DNA of 64,000 nucleotides from Roseinatronobacter ekhonensis (GTDB lineage Bacteria > Pseudomonadota > Alphaproteobacteria > Rhodobacterales > Rhodobacteraceae). Under the pieces are notes generated by a model that was not told where the DNA came from, did no database searches, and worked only from the letters and a program-made list of their open reading frames with translations. The first letter of the stretch is position 1, and every line of letters begins with the position of its first letter. This document shows, one piece after another, positions 8,088-17,070 of the stretch. A program made the translations under genes and the position numbers. The stretch is from the NCBI RefSeq assembly GCF_900499075.1, contig NZ_UIHC01000013.1, forward strand, positions 1-64,000. The letters are read 5' to 3'.

Positions 8088-8102
8088 GGCGTCGGGGCAA
8101 GG

Positions 8103-9230
8103 CTAGGGCCGCAGACCCGCATAGGTGATGCGCCGCAATAGCCACTCGAATGGCCCTTGCCCGAACCAGCGCCGCCACAGCGTAAGCGCCGCGATCAGGC
8201 AGACCGTGACAAGCACCGCGACAGCGGTTGCGGTTGCGCGGTCAAGTTGGCCCCACAGGCCAAACCCGTAGGCCGAGAACACGGTCGACAGGATGATCGA
8301 TTGGCCAAGATAGATGCTCAGGCTGGACCCGCCCGCCGCCAACACCTGTGACCCCACCGGTCCCGGAGGCCGAGCGAGGGCCGCGATCACACCCAGATAG
8401 CCCAATGTAGCGACAGGGGCGACGATGACGGTCAGGGCCGCGCCATAATTTGCGGGCCCCCATTGCCAGATCGCCGCGCCAAGCAGGCTAAGCGCCAGAC
8501 CGGGCCACAGGCAGAACCGCCGCGCGCGCCGCCAAAGCGGGTGGTCGGCCCGGTCAATCATCCCCGCACGCACCGCCGCCAACCCAAGGCAGAACCAGCC
8601 CAGCGCCGATATGCCCTGCACGATCAGGAACACCGGCAGGGTGAACAAAAAGCCCAAAGTGCGGAACAAGGCGGCCTCCAGAAACCCGCCCGTGCCAAGC
8701 GCATCTTGCTCTATGGTGAAAAACTCTGGCGGGGTGTCGGACGGGCCCAGCAACAAGGGCAGCGCGATCACGGGTTGCAAGGCCAGCAACACCATGCCGA
8801 GCGTTGCCAGACGCCGCAAGGGCCAGTCGCGCAACAGATACAGGATGGACCCTGCCACAGCATAGATCACCAGAATATCACCGGGAAAAAACAGGCAACC
8901 ATGCAGCAACCCCAAGCCCAGCAGGCCAAGCATCCGGTTGCGGTAGAGCTTGCCAAAGGGCAGCCCCCGGCGCGTGGCGGACCGCATCAGGAACCCAAGC
9001 CCAACGCCGAACATGAAGGAAAACAGCCCGTAGGTTTTTAGCAGCGCCAGCCCGTTGATCAGCCACAGCGTGACATCATCGGCAGCGCTTTGCCCCATCG
9101 GCTCTGCAAACCCATGCAGCACTGAAAACCCAATGAACTGCACATTGACGATGACAATGCCGAACAGCGCGATCAGCCGCAGGTAATCGGGCATCAGGGC
9201 GCGCGGGGGCATGGCAACCTGTTCCGACAT
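8103..9230 (-). CDS. DUF418 family multi-pass membrane protein
   Basis: A 375-residue integral membrane protein with about ten predicted helices and a C-terminal DUF418-type region (SLSIYLGQSIILSTVF, later FGQGPFEWLLRRITY), as in the YeiB group. The role is unknown; YeiB-like proteins are sometimes proposed to be acyl/transport-related. It begins 3 bp after the rnr stop, so it is very likely the distal gene of an rnr operon. Confidence 0.82.
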   Translation of the reverse strand: MSEQVAMPPRALMPDYLRLIALFGIVIVNVQFIGFSVLHGFAEPMGQSAADDVTLWLINGLALLKTYGLFSFMFGVGLGFLMRSATRRGLPFGKLYRNRMLGLLGLGLLHGCLFFPGDILVIYAVAGSILYLLRDWPLRRLATLGMVLLALQPVIALPLLLGPSDTPPEFFTIEQDALGTGGFLEAALFRTLGFLFTLPVFLIVQGISALGWFCLGLAAVRAGMIDRADHPLWRRARRFCLWPGLALSLLGAAIWQWGPANYGAALTVIVAPVATLGYLGVIAALARPPGPVGSQVLAAGGSSLSIYLGQSIILSTVFSAYGFGLWGQLDRATATAVAVLVTVCLIAALTLWRRWFGQGPFEWLLRRITYAGLRP

Positions 9231-9232
9231 CC

Positions 9233-11449
9233 CTACCCTTTGCGGCGAGACTTGCGCGCCAGCTTGGTGGCCTTGCGCTTGGCTTTGACCGCCTTGCGCT
9301 TGGGACCGCCCCGCGACGGGCCACCGCGCGCGACCGGCAGCGCGTCGCCTTCGACCTCCAGCAGCTCCAGCATCAGCCCGCCAGTGATCGGCTCTGCCTC
9401 TGCCAGCTTGACCAGCACGCGCTGGCCCATGCTGATCACCGCCCCCGTGCGCTCGCCCGTCAGGCTTTGGGCCTCTGGGTCATGGCGGAAATACTCGGCC
9501 CCGATGCTCCGAATGGGCACCAGCCCGTCCGCGCCGGTCTCGTCCAGCTTTACGAACACGCCGAACCGCGCAACGCCCGAAATGCGCCCGGCGAATTCCG
9601 CGCCCACGCGTTCGGCCAGAAACGCCGCAAGGTAGCGGTCATTGGTGTCGCGTTCGGCTGTCATCGACCGGCGCTCGGCCTCTGATATGGCCTTGGCCGT
9701 CTCCTCCAGATGCTCGATATCCCAAGCCGACAGCCCGTCATCCCCCCAGCCATGCGCCGCGATCAGCGCGCGGTGCACGATCAGATCGGCATAGCGCCGG
9801 ATGGGAGAGGTGAAATGCGCGTATTCGCGCAACGCGAGGCCGAAATGCCCGAAATTCTGAGGCGCGTAATAGGCCTGCGTCATGGACCGCAGCGTGGCCA
9901 TGTTGATCATCTCGTCAAACTCGGTGCCCTCGGCCTGCGCCAACAACCGGTTCAGATGACGCGTATGCAGCACCTGCCCCTTGGCCAGCACCAGCCCCGT
10001 CTCGCGCGCGACCTGCCGCAAGCCTTCCAGCTTGTCGGCGCTGGGTTCTTCATGCACGCGGTATAGCAGCGGGCGGCCCTTCTCGCGCAGGGTTTCAGCC
10101 GTCGCGACATTTGCCAGCACCATGCATTCCTCGACCAGCTTATGCGCGTCGAGGCGTTCCTTGAACGCGACAGATGTCACGCGTCCGGAGTCTGACAGCA
10201 CGATCTGCCGCTCCGGCAGGTCAATCTCTAGCGGCTGGCGGCGCGCGCGCGCCTTTTGCAGCGCGCGGTAGCAGGCGAACAGATCGCCAAGCGGCCCGGC
10301 AAGCGGTTCGGTCTGGTCGTCCAGCCGCCCCTCATCCGCCGCCTGCGCCTGCTCATAGGTCAGGCTGGCAGCAGAGCGCATCATCGCGCGGTGGAATTTG
10401 TGGCCGGTCTTGGTGCCCTCGGCGTCGATCTGCATTTCCAGCGCAATGCAAGGCCGGTCCACCCCTTCGTGCAGCGAGCACAGATCACCCGAGAGCGTAT
10501 CGGGCAACATCGGCACCACGCGGTCGGGGAAATAGGTGGAATTGCCGCGTTTGCGCGCCTCACGGTCCAGCTCCGATCCGGGGCGCACATAGGCGGCCAC
10601 ATCGGCAATGGCGACCCATAGGGTAAACCCGTCGCCCGTCGCTTCGGCATAAAGCGCGTCATCATGGTCGCGCGCATCCCACGGGTCGATGGTCATCAGC
10701 GCTGTCTCGCGCAGGTCCAGACGGTTGCCCATGGGCATCGGCTGGGCGCTGTCGGCCTCTGCCACCACCGCATCGTCAAAGGCATCGCGAATGCCGTGCT
10801 GATGAATGGCAATCAGCGATACCGCCTTGGGGGCTGTCGGGTCGCCCAAGCGCTCGACCACATGCGCGCGGGGCGGGCCGAACCGCGCGCGGCCCATGGG
10901 TTCGGCCAGCACCAATTCGCCATCCTGCGCGTCGCCCGCGTCATGCGGGCCGACCATCCAGTCACGATCCGACCCCTTGTCGATGGGCATGATGCGCCCG
11001 CCTTCTGCACCGGCGCGGAACAGACCTAATATGCGTTGCGGGTTAGCGCCGATCTTGCGGATGATCCGGGCCTGATAGTCGTAATCTGGGCCGCGGATCG
11101 CCTCGCATTTCGCCAGCACACGGTCGCCTGCGCCAACATCCTTGGGTGTCAGCAGAATGACACGCGGCGCGGCGCGCTGCCCGCGCCACTCGATGGGCTG
11201 CGCGAACAGATCGCCATCCGCGTCGGGGCCAAGCACCTCCAGCACGGTCACGGGCGGCAATGCGCCGCCAGAGGCGCGACGGCGCGGGGCAACGCCCTCG
11301 CCCTCCAACTCGCGCAGCATGGCTTTGAGGTCAATCTTTGCCGCGCCCTTAATACCAAAGGCGCGCGCAATGTCGCGGCGCGTGGCCTCGGGGTTCGCGG
11401 TCATCCAATCGCGCAGCTCGGTCAATGAGGGCAGTTGCTTGACCATCAC
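9233..11449 (-). CDS. rnr: Ribonuclease R
   Basis: A 738-residue 3'-to-5' exoribonuclease that degrades structured RNA. Visible parts are an N-terminal winged-helix-like region, cold-shock-type OB domains, the RNB catalytic block (ALMTIDPWDARDHDDALYAE with the Mg-binding Asp cluster, about residues 255-275), then the FTSPIRRYADLIVHRAL motif, an S1 domain (about 600-670) and a Lys/Arg-rich tail, as is usual for RNase R. The annotated start gives MMVKQLPSL; the second Met three bases later is equally possible. A long inverted repeat lies directly upstream. Confidence 0.95.
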   Translation of the reverse strand: MMVKQLPSLTELRDWMTANPEATRRDIARAFGIKGAAKIDLKAMLRELEGEGVAPRRRASGGALPPVTVLEVLGPDADGDLFAQPIEWRGQRAAPRVILLTPKDVGAGDRVLAKCEAIRGPDYDYQARIIRKIGANPQRILGLFRAGAEGGRIMPIDKGSDRDWMVGPHDAGDAQDGELVLAEPMGRARFGPPRAHVVERLGDPTAPKAVSLIAIHQHGIRDAFDDAVVAEADSAQPMPMGNRLDLRETALMTIDPWDARDHDDALYAEATGDGFTLWVAIADVAAYVRPGSELDREARKRGNSTYFPDRVVPMLPDTLSGDLCSLHEGVDRPCIALEMQIDAEGTKTGHKFHRAMMRSAASLTYEQAQAADEGRLDDQTEPLAGPLGDLFACYRALQKARARRQPLEIDLPERQIVLSDSGRVTSVAFKERLDAHKLVEECMVLANVATAETLREKGRPLLYRVHEEPSADKLEGLRQVARETGLVLAKGQVLHTRHLNRLLAQAEGTEFDEMINMATLRSMTQAYYAPQNFGHFGLALREYAHFTSPIRRYADLIVHRALIAAHGWGDDGLSAWDIEHLEETAKAISEAERRSMTAERDTNDRYLAAFLAERVGAEFAGRISGVARFGVFVKLDETGADGLVPIRSIGAEYFRHDPEAQSLTGERTGAVISMGQRVLVKLAEAEPITGGLMLELLEVEGDALPVARGGPSRGGPKRKAVKAKRKATKLARKSRRKG

Positions 11450-11451
11450 GC

Positions 11452-11532
11452 GCCCCCTGCTGCCCAGAGCGCAAGGCAGGGGCGTAGCCCCTGACGGGGG
11501 TGGGCGGGTGGGCGATCTGGGCAGCAGGGGGC
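11452..11532. repeat. 17-bp perfect inverted repeat with an internal hairpin, upstream of rnr
   Basis: The arm at 11452-11468 (GCCCCCTGCTGCCCAGA) is exactly complementary to 11516-11532. Between the arms a second hairpin, CAGGGGC / GCCCCTG, occupies 11477-11493. The structure fills the interval between the rnr start and the upstream acetyltransferase gene, both on the minus strand, so it could terminate the upstream transcript or fold in the rnr leader. Confidence 0.75.
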
Positions 11533-11588
11533 ATATCTCATGCGCTGCGCTCTAGCATGATGCGCCCGCCCCGTCACGCCAATAGCTG

Positions 11589-12014
11589 TCACGCGGATAG
11601 ATCAAGCACCATATCCCGATGCGCGATCCCCGCCTCCAGATACTCGGGCCCCGTGGCGACGAAACCCAGCGCCGCGTAAAACCCAAGCGCATGGGTCTGC
11701 GCCCCAAGTTTCGCGCGGCGTATTTCCGGGCGGGCGCGCAGCTCTTGGACCGCCGCGCGCATCAGGGCTTGGCCGATACCGGTGCCGCGATGGGCGCGGA
11801 GCACGCAGACCCGCCCGATCTTGGCCATGTCACCCGCGATCAGAATACGCGCGCAGCCGACGGGCGTATCATCCATCCGCGCCAGCACATGCAGCGCGTC
11901 CCCGTCGCGTCCATCGACCTCAAGTGCTGCATCGACATTCTGCTCTTCAATGAACACCACCCGCCGCAGTGCGTGGCAGGTTGCAATGTCATCCGTCATG
12001 CGCAGGTCGAGCAT
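11589..12014 (-). CDS. GNAT family N-acetyltransferase
   Basis: A 141-residue GNAT protein. The acetyl-CoA pyrophosphate loop appears as VCVLRAHRGTGIGQALMRA (R/Q-x-x-G-x-G/A pattern), followed by AQTHALGFYAALGFVATGPEYLEAGIAHRDMVLDL. It resembles the ElaA/YjcF-like group, whose substrates are poorly defined. Its start codon abuts and overlaps the dapE stop by one base, so it is co-transcribed with dapE. Confidence 0.88.
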   Translation of the reverse strand: MLDLRMTDDIATCHALRRVVFIEEQNVDAALEVDGRDGDALHVLARMDDTPVGCARILIAGDMAKIGRVCVLRAHRGTGIGQALMRAAVQELRARPEIRRAKLGAQTHALGFYAALGFVATGPEYLEAGIAHRDMVLDLSA

Positions 12015-13165
12015 CAGGCGAAATAATCCTGCAAAATGCGCGAATAAACGCGCTTAAGTTGTTCTATATGCGCGATTTCCGCAAATTCGTCGACTTGGTG
12101 CATCGACTGCCCCACAAGCCCGAATTCCACCACCGGGCAATGGTCTTTAACGAAGCGCGCATCCGACGTGCCGCCCGAGGTCGAAAGCTTGGGCGCAAGA
12201 CCGCATTCCGCCTCGACCGCGCGGGCAACCATGTCCGACAGCGGCCCCGGCGGCGTCAGGAACGCTTCACCCGACACGCGGATATCGACCTCCAGCGCCA
12301 CGCCTGTGCCTGCGCTTTCCTCTTGCACCATGCCGTGCAGCCATTCCGTCAGGCTTGGCCCCGAATGCAGGTCATTGAACCGAATGTTCAGCCCCGCCCG
12401 CGCCGTGGCCGGAATGACGTTGGTCGCGTCATTCCCCACATCCACCGTGGTCAGCGCCAGCGTCGACGGGTCGAAATGGTCCGTGCCCTGGTCAAGTTCG
12501 TGCTGCGCAAGACGGTCCAGCAGCCGCACCAGCACCGGAAGCGGGTTTGCCGCGCGGTGCGGATAGGCCGCGTGACCCTGCCGCCCGCGCGCGGTGATCA
12601 CAGCGTTCAGCGATCCGCGCCGTCCGATCTTCATCATCTCGCCCATCTGCTCGGGGCAGGTCGGCTCGCCCACCAGGCAGGCCGACATCGCCTCGCCCTC
12701 GGCGCGCATCCAGTCCAGCAGGGCGATGGTGCCGTCTTGCGCGGGGCCTTCCTCGTCGCCGGTAATGGCCAGAATTACAGCGCCATCGGGCGGCGTGTCG
12801 CGCACGAAATCAATTGCCGCTGCGACAAACGCCGCCACGCCCGATTTCATATCGCATGCCCCGCGCCCCCAGACGCGACCGGCATCCAGTTCGCCGCCGA
12901 AGGGATCGCGCGTCCAATCGGCGCGCACGCCGATGGGTACCACGTCGGTATGCCCATTGAACCCGAAGCTGCGCGCGTGCCCTTTCGTCCCCCAGCGTGC
13001 GAACAGGTTGGCGGTGCCGTTCCGGTCCACGCGGGTGCAGGCAAAGCCCGCCTGTGTCAGCAGCCCCTCCAGCAGCAGCAGCGCGCCGCCCTCTTCGGGT
13101 GTGACGGACGGGCAGCGCACCAGCTCTGCCGTCAGCGCGACAGTGTCAATCGTCGTCTGCGTCAT
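12014..13165 (-). CDS. dapE: Succinyl-diaminopimelate desuccinylase
   Basis: A 383-residue M20-family dizinc enzyme that hydrolyses N-succinyl-LL-DAP to LL-DAP and succinate in lysine/peptidoglycan precursor synthesis. Metal-ligand and catalytic motifs are in order: [44 protein letters not shown] and, near the C-terminus, [14 protein letters not shown]. The central [10 protein letters not shown] belongs to the dimerisation domain. The length is typical. The upstream small gene overlaps it by 20 bp. Confidence 0.96.
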   Translation of the reverse strand: MTQTTIDTVALTAELVRCPSVTPEEGGALLLLEGLLTQAGFACTRVDRNGTANLFARWGTKGHARSFGFNGHTDVVPIGVRADWTRDPFGGELDAGRVWGRGACDMKSGVAAFVAAAIDFVRDTPPDGAVILAITGDEEGPAQDGTIALLDWMRAEGEAMSACLVGEPTCPEQMGEMMKIGRRGSLNAVITARGRQGHAAYPHRAANPLPVLVRLLDRLAQHELDQGTDHFDPSTLALTTVDVGNDATNVIPATARAGLNIRFNDLHSGPSLTEWLHGMVQEESAGTGVALEVDIRVSGEAFLTPPGPLSDMVARAVEAECGLAPKLSTSGGTSDARFVKDHCPVVEFGLVGQSMHQVDEFAEIAHIEQLKRVYSRILQDYFA

Positions 13166-13493
13166 CGGTAAACCATGTTTTCTGAGCCACGATGACAGCG
13201 TTTTCGGCCAGCGCGCGCGCCATCAGATCCTGTTCGTCTTGCGGAATATGATCACCAGCCGCCAACCGCTCTGACAAAGTGCCGTAGCTTGTCACATCAA
13301 GCGGCCGGACATCGGCCTGTTTCAGAACTGCGACCGCGTCGCGCACCGCCCCTGCCTCGTCCGCGCCCGGCGCGTACAGCAAAAGCCCCGCGCCCGTCGC
13401 GCCCTTGGGCAGATCGTCGCTTTGGCCAAGTTGGACCAGCAAGGTATAAACCTGTTCGGGCGGTTTTTCCGCGGGGCGGTCGGGTTTGGTCAT
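13146..13493 (-). CDS. Conserved hypothetical protein overlapping dapE
   Basis: A 115-residue acidic, soluble protein without a recognised domain. The central [27 protein letters not shown] and the acidic tail TDDADDD are its notable parts. It overlaps the dapE start by 20 bp on the same strand, which implies translational coupling. Confidence 0.7.
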   Translation of the reverse strand: MTKPDRPAEKPPEQVYTLLVQLGQSDDLPKGATGAGLLLYAPGADEAGAVRDAVAVLKQADVRPLDVTSYGTLSERLAAGDHIPQDEQDLMARALAENAVIVAQKTWFTDDADDD

Positions 13494-13526
13494 ATCCGGC
13501 TCCGGTTTTTGTTTGTTCCTCGCAGG

Positions 13527-13973
13527 TCATGGCGCGGCTGGCAAGCCCTCGCCCGCCGCCAAGAGCGCCCAGACAAGCGCCGCATACCGCGCGAACTTGC
13601 CAAACCCGACAACCAGTAAAAACCGCCAGAACGGTTCGCGCAAGATGCCGGCGGCCAGCGTCAACGGATCGCCGATAATGGGCACCCATGCGAAAAACAG
13701 GCTCCACCAGCCATAGCGCCCATACCAAGCCTGCGCGCGCGCGATCTGTCCGGCCGAAAACGGGAACCACCTGCGACCGGCAAAACGCATCAGAAAGCGC
13801 CCCATAGCCCAGTTCACACAAGACCCGAGCACATTGCCAATCGTGGCCACGGCCAGCAGCAACCAGACAGGCTGCGTGCCTGCCAGCACAAGGGCACTCA
13901 GCACGATTTCCGATTGCGCGGGCAAAAACGTGGCCGCAATGAGGGCCGCCAGAAACAGGGCAAGCAAATCCAT
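13527..13973 (-). CDS. yqaA: YqaA-type DedA/VTT domain membrane protein
   Basis: A 148-residue membrane protein of the YqaA branch of the DedA (VTT) superfamily. Features are FLPAQSEIVLSALVLAG at the N-terminus, then LATIGNVLGSCVNWAMGR (ATIGNVLGSCVNWAMGR in the sequence) and the re-entrant-like WVPIIGDPLTLAAGILR. DedA relatives act in lipid scrambling and membrane homeostasis. It is divergent from lpxD across a 103-bp intergenic region. Confidence 0.85.
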   Translation of the reverse strand: MDLLALFLAALIAATFLPAQSEIVLSALVLAGTQPVWLLLAVATIGNVLGSCVNWAMGRFLMRFAGRRWFPFSAGQIARAQAWYGRYGWWSLFFAWVPIIGDPLTLAAGILREPFWRFLLVVGFGKFARYAALVWALLAAGEGLPAAP

Positions 13974-14076
13974 CCCCTGCCTATGCCGTCAAGTTGCCGC
14001 GCTGTCACGTTGCAAACGGCTGGTCCTGCGCGACGGCATTCGTTAGAAGGACGCGAGCAGTTTGAAAGGCCCGCAC

Positions 14077-15165
14077 ATGGCGCATAGTATCGCAGACCTT
14101 GCCCAAGCCTTGGGCTTGCAAGCCGAGGGCGCGCTGGACCTGAGTGTGACGCATGCCGCCGAACCTGCAGATGCGGGCCCCGACGCCCTGGCGCTTGCGA
14201 TGGCCCCGAAATATGCAGACGGGCTTGCCATGGGACGGGCCCGGGCAGCCATCCTATGGCCCGGCGCCGACTGGCGCGCACTGGGGCTGGAGGCAGCGAT
14301 TTTCGCCCCGCGCCCGCGCATGGCCATGGCACGGGTCTCGCAGGAACTGGATCCGGGATATGATTTCGGCGCAGACATTCATCCCTCCGCGTGTATCGAC
14401 CCCGGCGCGCAAATCGGGAATGGCGCGCGCATCGGGCCATTCGCCGTGATCGGGGCGCGGGCAGTCATCGGCGCGGGCGCGCGCATCGGGCCGCATGTCA
14501 GCGTGGCCGAGGATGTGATGATCGGCGACGACGCCACGCTGCATGCAGGCGTTCGGATCGCGGCGCGCGTGCGGATCGGCGCGCGCTTTATCGGGCAGCC
14601 CGGTTGCGTGATCGGTGGCGATGGGTTCAGCTTTGTCACGCCAGAGCCGTCAGCGGCAGAGGACGTGCGCGCCAAGCTGTCGGGTGACCGCGAAATCCGC
14701 CAGCAGAAATGGCAGCGCATCAATTCGCTGGGCGCGGTGCGCATCGGGGATGATGTCGAGGTGGGCGCGAACAGTTCCATCGACCGAGGCACGGTGCGTG
14801 ACACTGTGATCGGGTCGGGCACAAAACTCGATTCGCTGGTGCATATCGGCCATAACGTCGAAATCGGCGAGGATGCCATGCTCTGCGGCCAGGTGGGGAT
14901 TGCAGGTTCTACCCGGATCGGCAACCGTGTGTTGCTCGCGGGCAAAGTGGGTGTGAATGACAACATCTTCATCGGGGATGACGTGATTGCGGGCGGTGGC
15001 ACACGGATATATTCCAATGTGCCCGCGGGCCGTGCGATCCTCGGCGACCCGGCCACCAAACTGGAAACCCAGTTGGAAATTCGCAAGGCGCTGCGCCGCC
15101 TGCCCCGTATGGCCGCCCGCATCGCTGAATTGCAAAGGGCCATTTCGGGCCAAAAGGACGAATAA
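14077..15165 (+). CDS. lpxD: UDP-3-O-(3-hydroxyacyl)glucosamine N-acyltransferase
   Basis: A 362-residue left-handed beta-helix acyltransferase of lipid A biosynthesis. It adds the N-linked hydroxyacyl chain to UDP-3-O-acylglucosamine from acyl-ACP. Hexapeptide repeats run from about residue 105 to 310 ([20 protein letters not shown] and onwards), with the catalytic-His region [24 protein letters not shown]. The C-terminal helix ends in [21 protein letters not shown] 14077 follows TGAAAGG with good spacing; an in-frame TTG at 14062 lies inside that ribosome site. It stands alone, not with bamA/fabZ/lpxA. Confidence 0.95.
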   Translation: MAHSIADLAQALGLQAEGALDLSVTHAAEPADAGPDALALAMAPKYADGLAMGRARAAILWPGADWRALGLEAAIFAPRPRMAMARVSQELDPGYDFGADIHPSACIDPGAQIGNGARIGPFAVIGARAVIGAGARIGPHVSVAEDVMIGDDATLHAGVRIAARVRIGARFIGQPGCVIGGDGFSFVTPEPSAAEDVRAKLSGDREIRQQKWQRINSLGAVRIGDDVEVGANSSIDRGTVRDTVIGSGTKLDSLVHIGHNVEIGEDAMLCGQVGIAGSTRIGNRVLLAGKVGVNDNIFIGDDVIAGGGTRIYSNVPAGRAILGDPATKLETQLEIRKALRRLPRMAARIAELQRAISGQKDE

Positions 15166-15229
15166 GGCGGGCTTGCCCTGTGGCAGCGGCGGGTTAACTG
15201 GCGCAAAGGCACAGGCAGGAGCAGCAGAA

Positions 15230-15736
15230 ATGGACGGATCGGTTATGAACGAGCAGGTTTTCACCCCCGATGAGGCGCATCAGCGCGATTTTCGCGATGC
15301 TTTGGGGCGGTTTGCGACCGGCGTGACCGTTGTCACCACGCACGGGCCGGACGGGCCGGTGGGCATAACCGCCAACAGCTTTGCCGCCTTGTCGCTTGAT
15401 CCGGCATTGGTGATGTGGGCACCGGGGCGGTTTTCGCGCCGCTTCGACGTGTTCGAGCAGGCCGCGCATTTCGCCATCCATGTCATGGCGGATGACCAGT
15501 TGGAGGTCGCCCGCCATTTCGCGCGGGACGGGTTCGATTTCAGTCTGCCGGGTATCGAACCGGGTCTGGGCGATGCGCCCATGTTGCCCGGATGCCTTGC
15601 GCGCTTCGAATGCGCGCGCCATGCCGTCTATCCCGGTGGCGATCATGCGATCGTCGTGGGTGAAGTCTTGCGCGTGGCCACGCGCGACGGCGCGGGCCTG
15701 AGCTTTTTCGGCGGGGCCTACGGCGCAATTGGGTAA
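15230..15736 (+). CDS. Flavin reductase family protein
   Basis: A 168-residue protein with the flavin reductase-like fold. Motifs are FRDALGRFATGVTVVTTHG, GITANSFAALSLDPALVMWA and, near the end, HAIVVGEVLRV...GLSFFGGAYGAIG. Such proteins reduce FMN/FAD with NAD(P)H, often to feed a monooxygenase partner. No obvious partner is adjacent. ATG 15230 follows AGGAG at a longish spacing; ATG 15245 is a possible alternative. Confidence 0.88.
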   Translation: MDGSVMNEQVFTPDEAHQRDFRDALGRFATGVTVVTTHGPDGPVGITANSFAALSLDPALVMWAPGRFSRRFDVFEQAAHFAIHVMADDQLEVARHFARDGFDFSLPGIEPGLGDAPMLPGCLARFECARHAVYPGGDHAIVVGEVLRVATRDGAGLSFFGGAYGAIG

Positions 15737-15827
15737 AGCACCGGGCTAACGCCAGCCTGTCGCCAAATTGACGCCATGATTCATGCCCATACCATCGGAC
15801 AGTCAATTTCTGCTCGAGGCGCAAATC

Positions 15828-16298
15828 ATGTCAGACACCCAGATACGGCAACCTTTTGGTTGGGCCGCCTTCGGTACCGGGGCGGCTGCCCTGATTTTAG
15901 TCATTGCGATTTTCTGGGCCGGGCCCTTCGCGCCGCAACAGACGGTTGGCACCTCTCTGGGCGACATGGCCGCCGAAATCGCCAAATCCGCTGCGCGTGC
16001 CGCATCGGGACAAGACACGCCGCCACCCCAGCCCGTGCCGCGCGACCTGGATGATTACCTAAATGTCGCCACGGGTGTTCTAGCGGGCCTGGCCGTGGTG
16101 TTCGGCCTTGTCTCTTTCGTGCGACACGAAGCAAAACGCGCCGCCATTTCGGGCGTTGCGCTTGGCGGGCTGGTGATCGGGTTCCAGCTTTTTGCATGGA
16201 CGATTATGATGATCGCCGGCGCGCTGATGATCGCGACGCTTGTCTATGCGATGCGATACGTCTTTGGCGATACATTCGGCGGGTTATTCGGCGGCTGA
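15828..16298 (+). CDS. Hypothetical membrane protein
   Basis: A 156-residue protein with an N-terminal helix (FGTGAAALILVIAIFWAGPF), an amphipathic Ala-rich stretch with a Pro-rich linker, and two to three C-terminal helices (VATGVLAGLAVVFGLVSFV, then GLVIGFQLFAWTIMMIAGALM). I recognise no domain. ATG 15828 gives an ordinary MSDTQIRQ start, preferred to the upstream ATG 15783. It converges on the next gene with 10 bp between stops. Confidence 0.65.
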   Translation: MSDTQIRQPFGWAAFGTGAAALILVIAIFWAGPFAPQQTVGTSLGDMAAEIAKSAARAASGQDTPPPQPVPRDLDDYLNVATGVLAGLAVVFGLVSFVRHEAKRAAISGVALGGLVIGFQLFAWTIMMIAGALMIATLVYAMRYVFGDTFGGLFGG

Positions 16299-16308
16299 AC
16301 ACTGCCGA

Positions 16309-17070
16309 TCAGCTGCGCATCAGCCGGAACACCGCCGATGCGCCCCATCCAAAGACAACCGCAACGAAGAGCGACAACAGCCCGTAAAGCGCGGGCTGGT
16401 CATAGGCGAGCGTGTAAAGCCACCGTTCCAGCACGGCTTTGCGCACCTCGATGAACGTTTCATGCTCGTCGACCACGGCCCCGTCGCGCAGCAGGAAAAT
16501 GCGCGCGGCGTAGCTGCCTTCGACAATGTTCTTGGGCAGGGTAATGCGGGTGGTGAACAGCGTATCACGCTCCAGCGCGACAGCGCTTTGCCCTTCCTGA
16601 TACAGCCCTTCATTCTGGCGAATGCGGATCAGCGCCTCGGTAAAGGCGGCAGGGTCGGTCACATCGCCACCGCTGCGGGCCTCGAATATCGCCAGCCGGG
16701 TTGAAATGCGGTAATCCAGATCGGCCTCTGGCGACAGAATATCGGCCAAGGGCGCGGTGCTGGCCACTGCATAGAAGCTGGGGGCGGCGCGCACGTCTTG
16801 GGACTCGGTATTCATCCAGATCCCTGCGCGGCGCGCCTTGCGCCAGATGGTAGCGGCTTGCGGCGGGCCTTCGACAGTCACGATCACGTCCAGCGGCCCA
16901 TCCGGGATGGCGCCGTCGCGGCGCACACCGCCAAAGATCAGGATATCCGAGCCCACGAAATTGACCGTCAGCGCCACGCTGTTCTGGCTCAGGCCCGCGA
17001 CCACCTCTTCCTGCGCCTGTGCGGGTAGCGCACCGCATAGCAGCATCAGACATATCCAGAGCCGTGCCAT
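16309..17070 (-). CDS. TIGR02186 family membrane-anchored protein
   Basis: A 253-residue exported protein. It has a signal peptide (LWICLMLLCGALPAQAQ, cleavage after AQA), a soluble body beginning EEVVAGLSQNSVALTVNFVG, and one C-terminal helix near residues 228-248. This fits the alphaproteobacterial TIGR02186 family, whose function is unknown. Its ATG overlaps the stop of the TauE-type exporter (TGATG), and such pairing is common, so it probably assists that transporter. Confidence 0.8.
   Translation of the reverse strand: MARLWICLMLLCGALPAQAQEEVVAGLSQNSVALTVNFVGSDILIFGGVRRDGAIPDGPLDVIVTVEGPPQAATIWRKARRAGIWMNTESQDVRAAPSFYAVASTAPLADILSPEADLDYRISTRLAIFEARSGGDVTDPAAFTEALIRIRQNEGLYQEGQSAVALERDTLFTTRITLPKNIVEGSYAARIFLLRDGAVVDEHETFIEVRKAVLERWLYTLAYDQPALYGLLSLFVAVVFGWGASAVFRLMRS

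Noticed and set aside
8088-8102. CcsR-type sRNA genes downstream of the DUF1127 gene
   Set aside because: In Rhodobacter these follow a DUF1127 gene, but here the next convergent gene ends 15 bp away, leaving no room.
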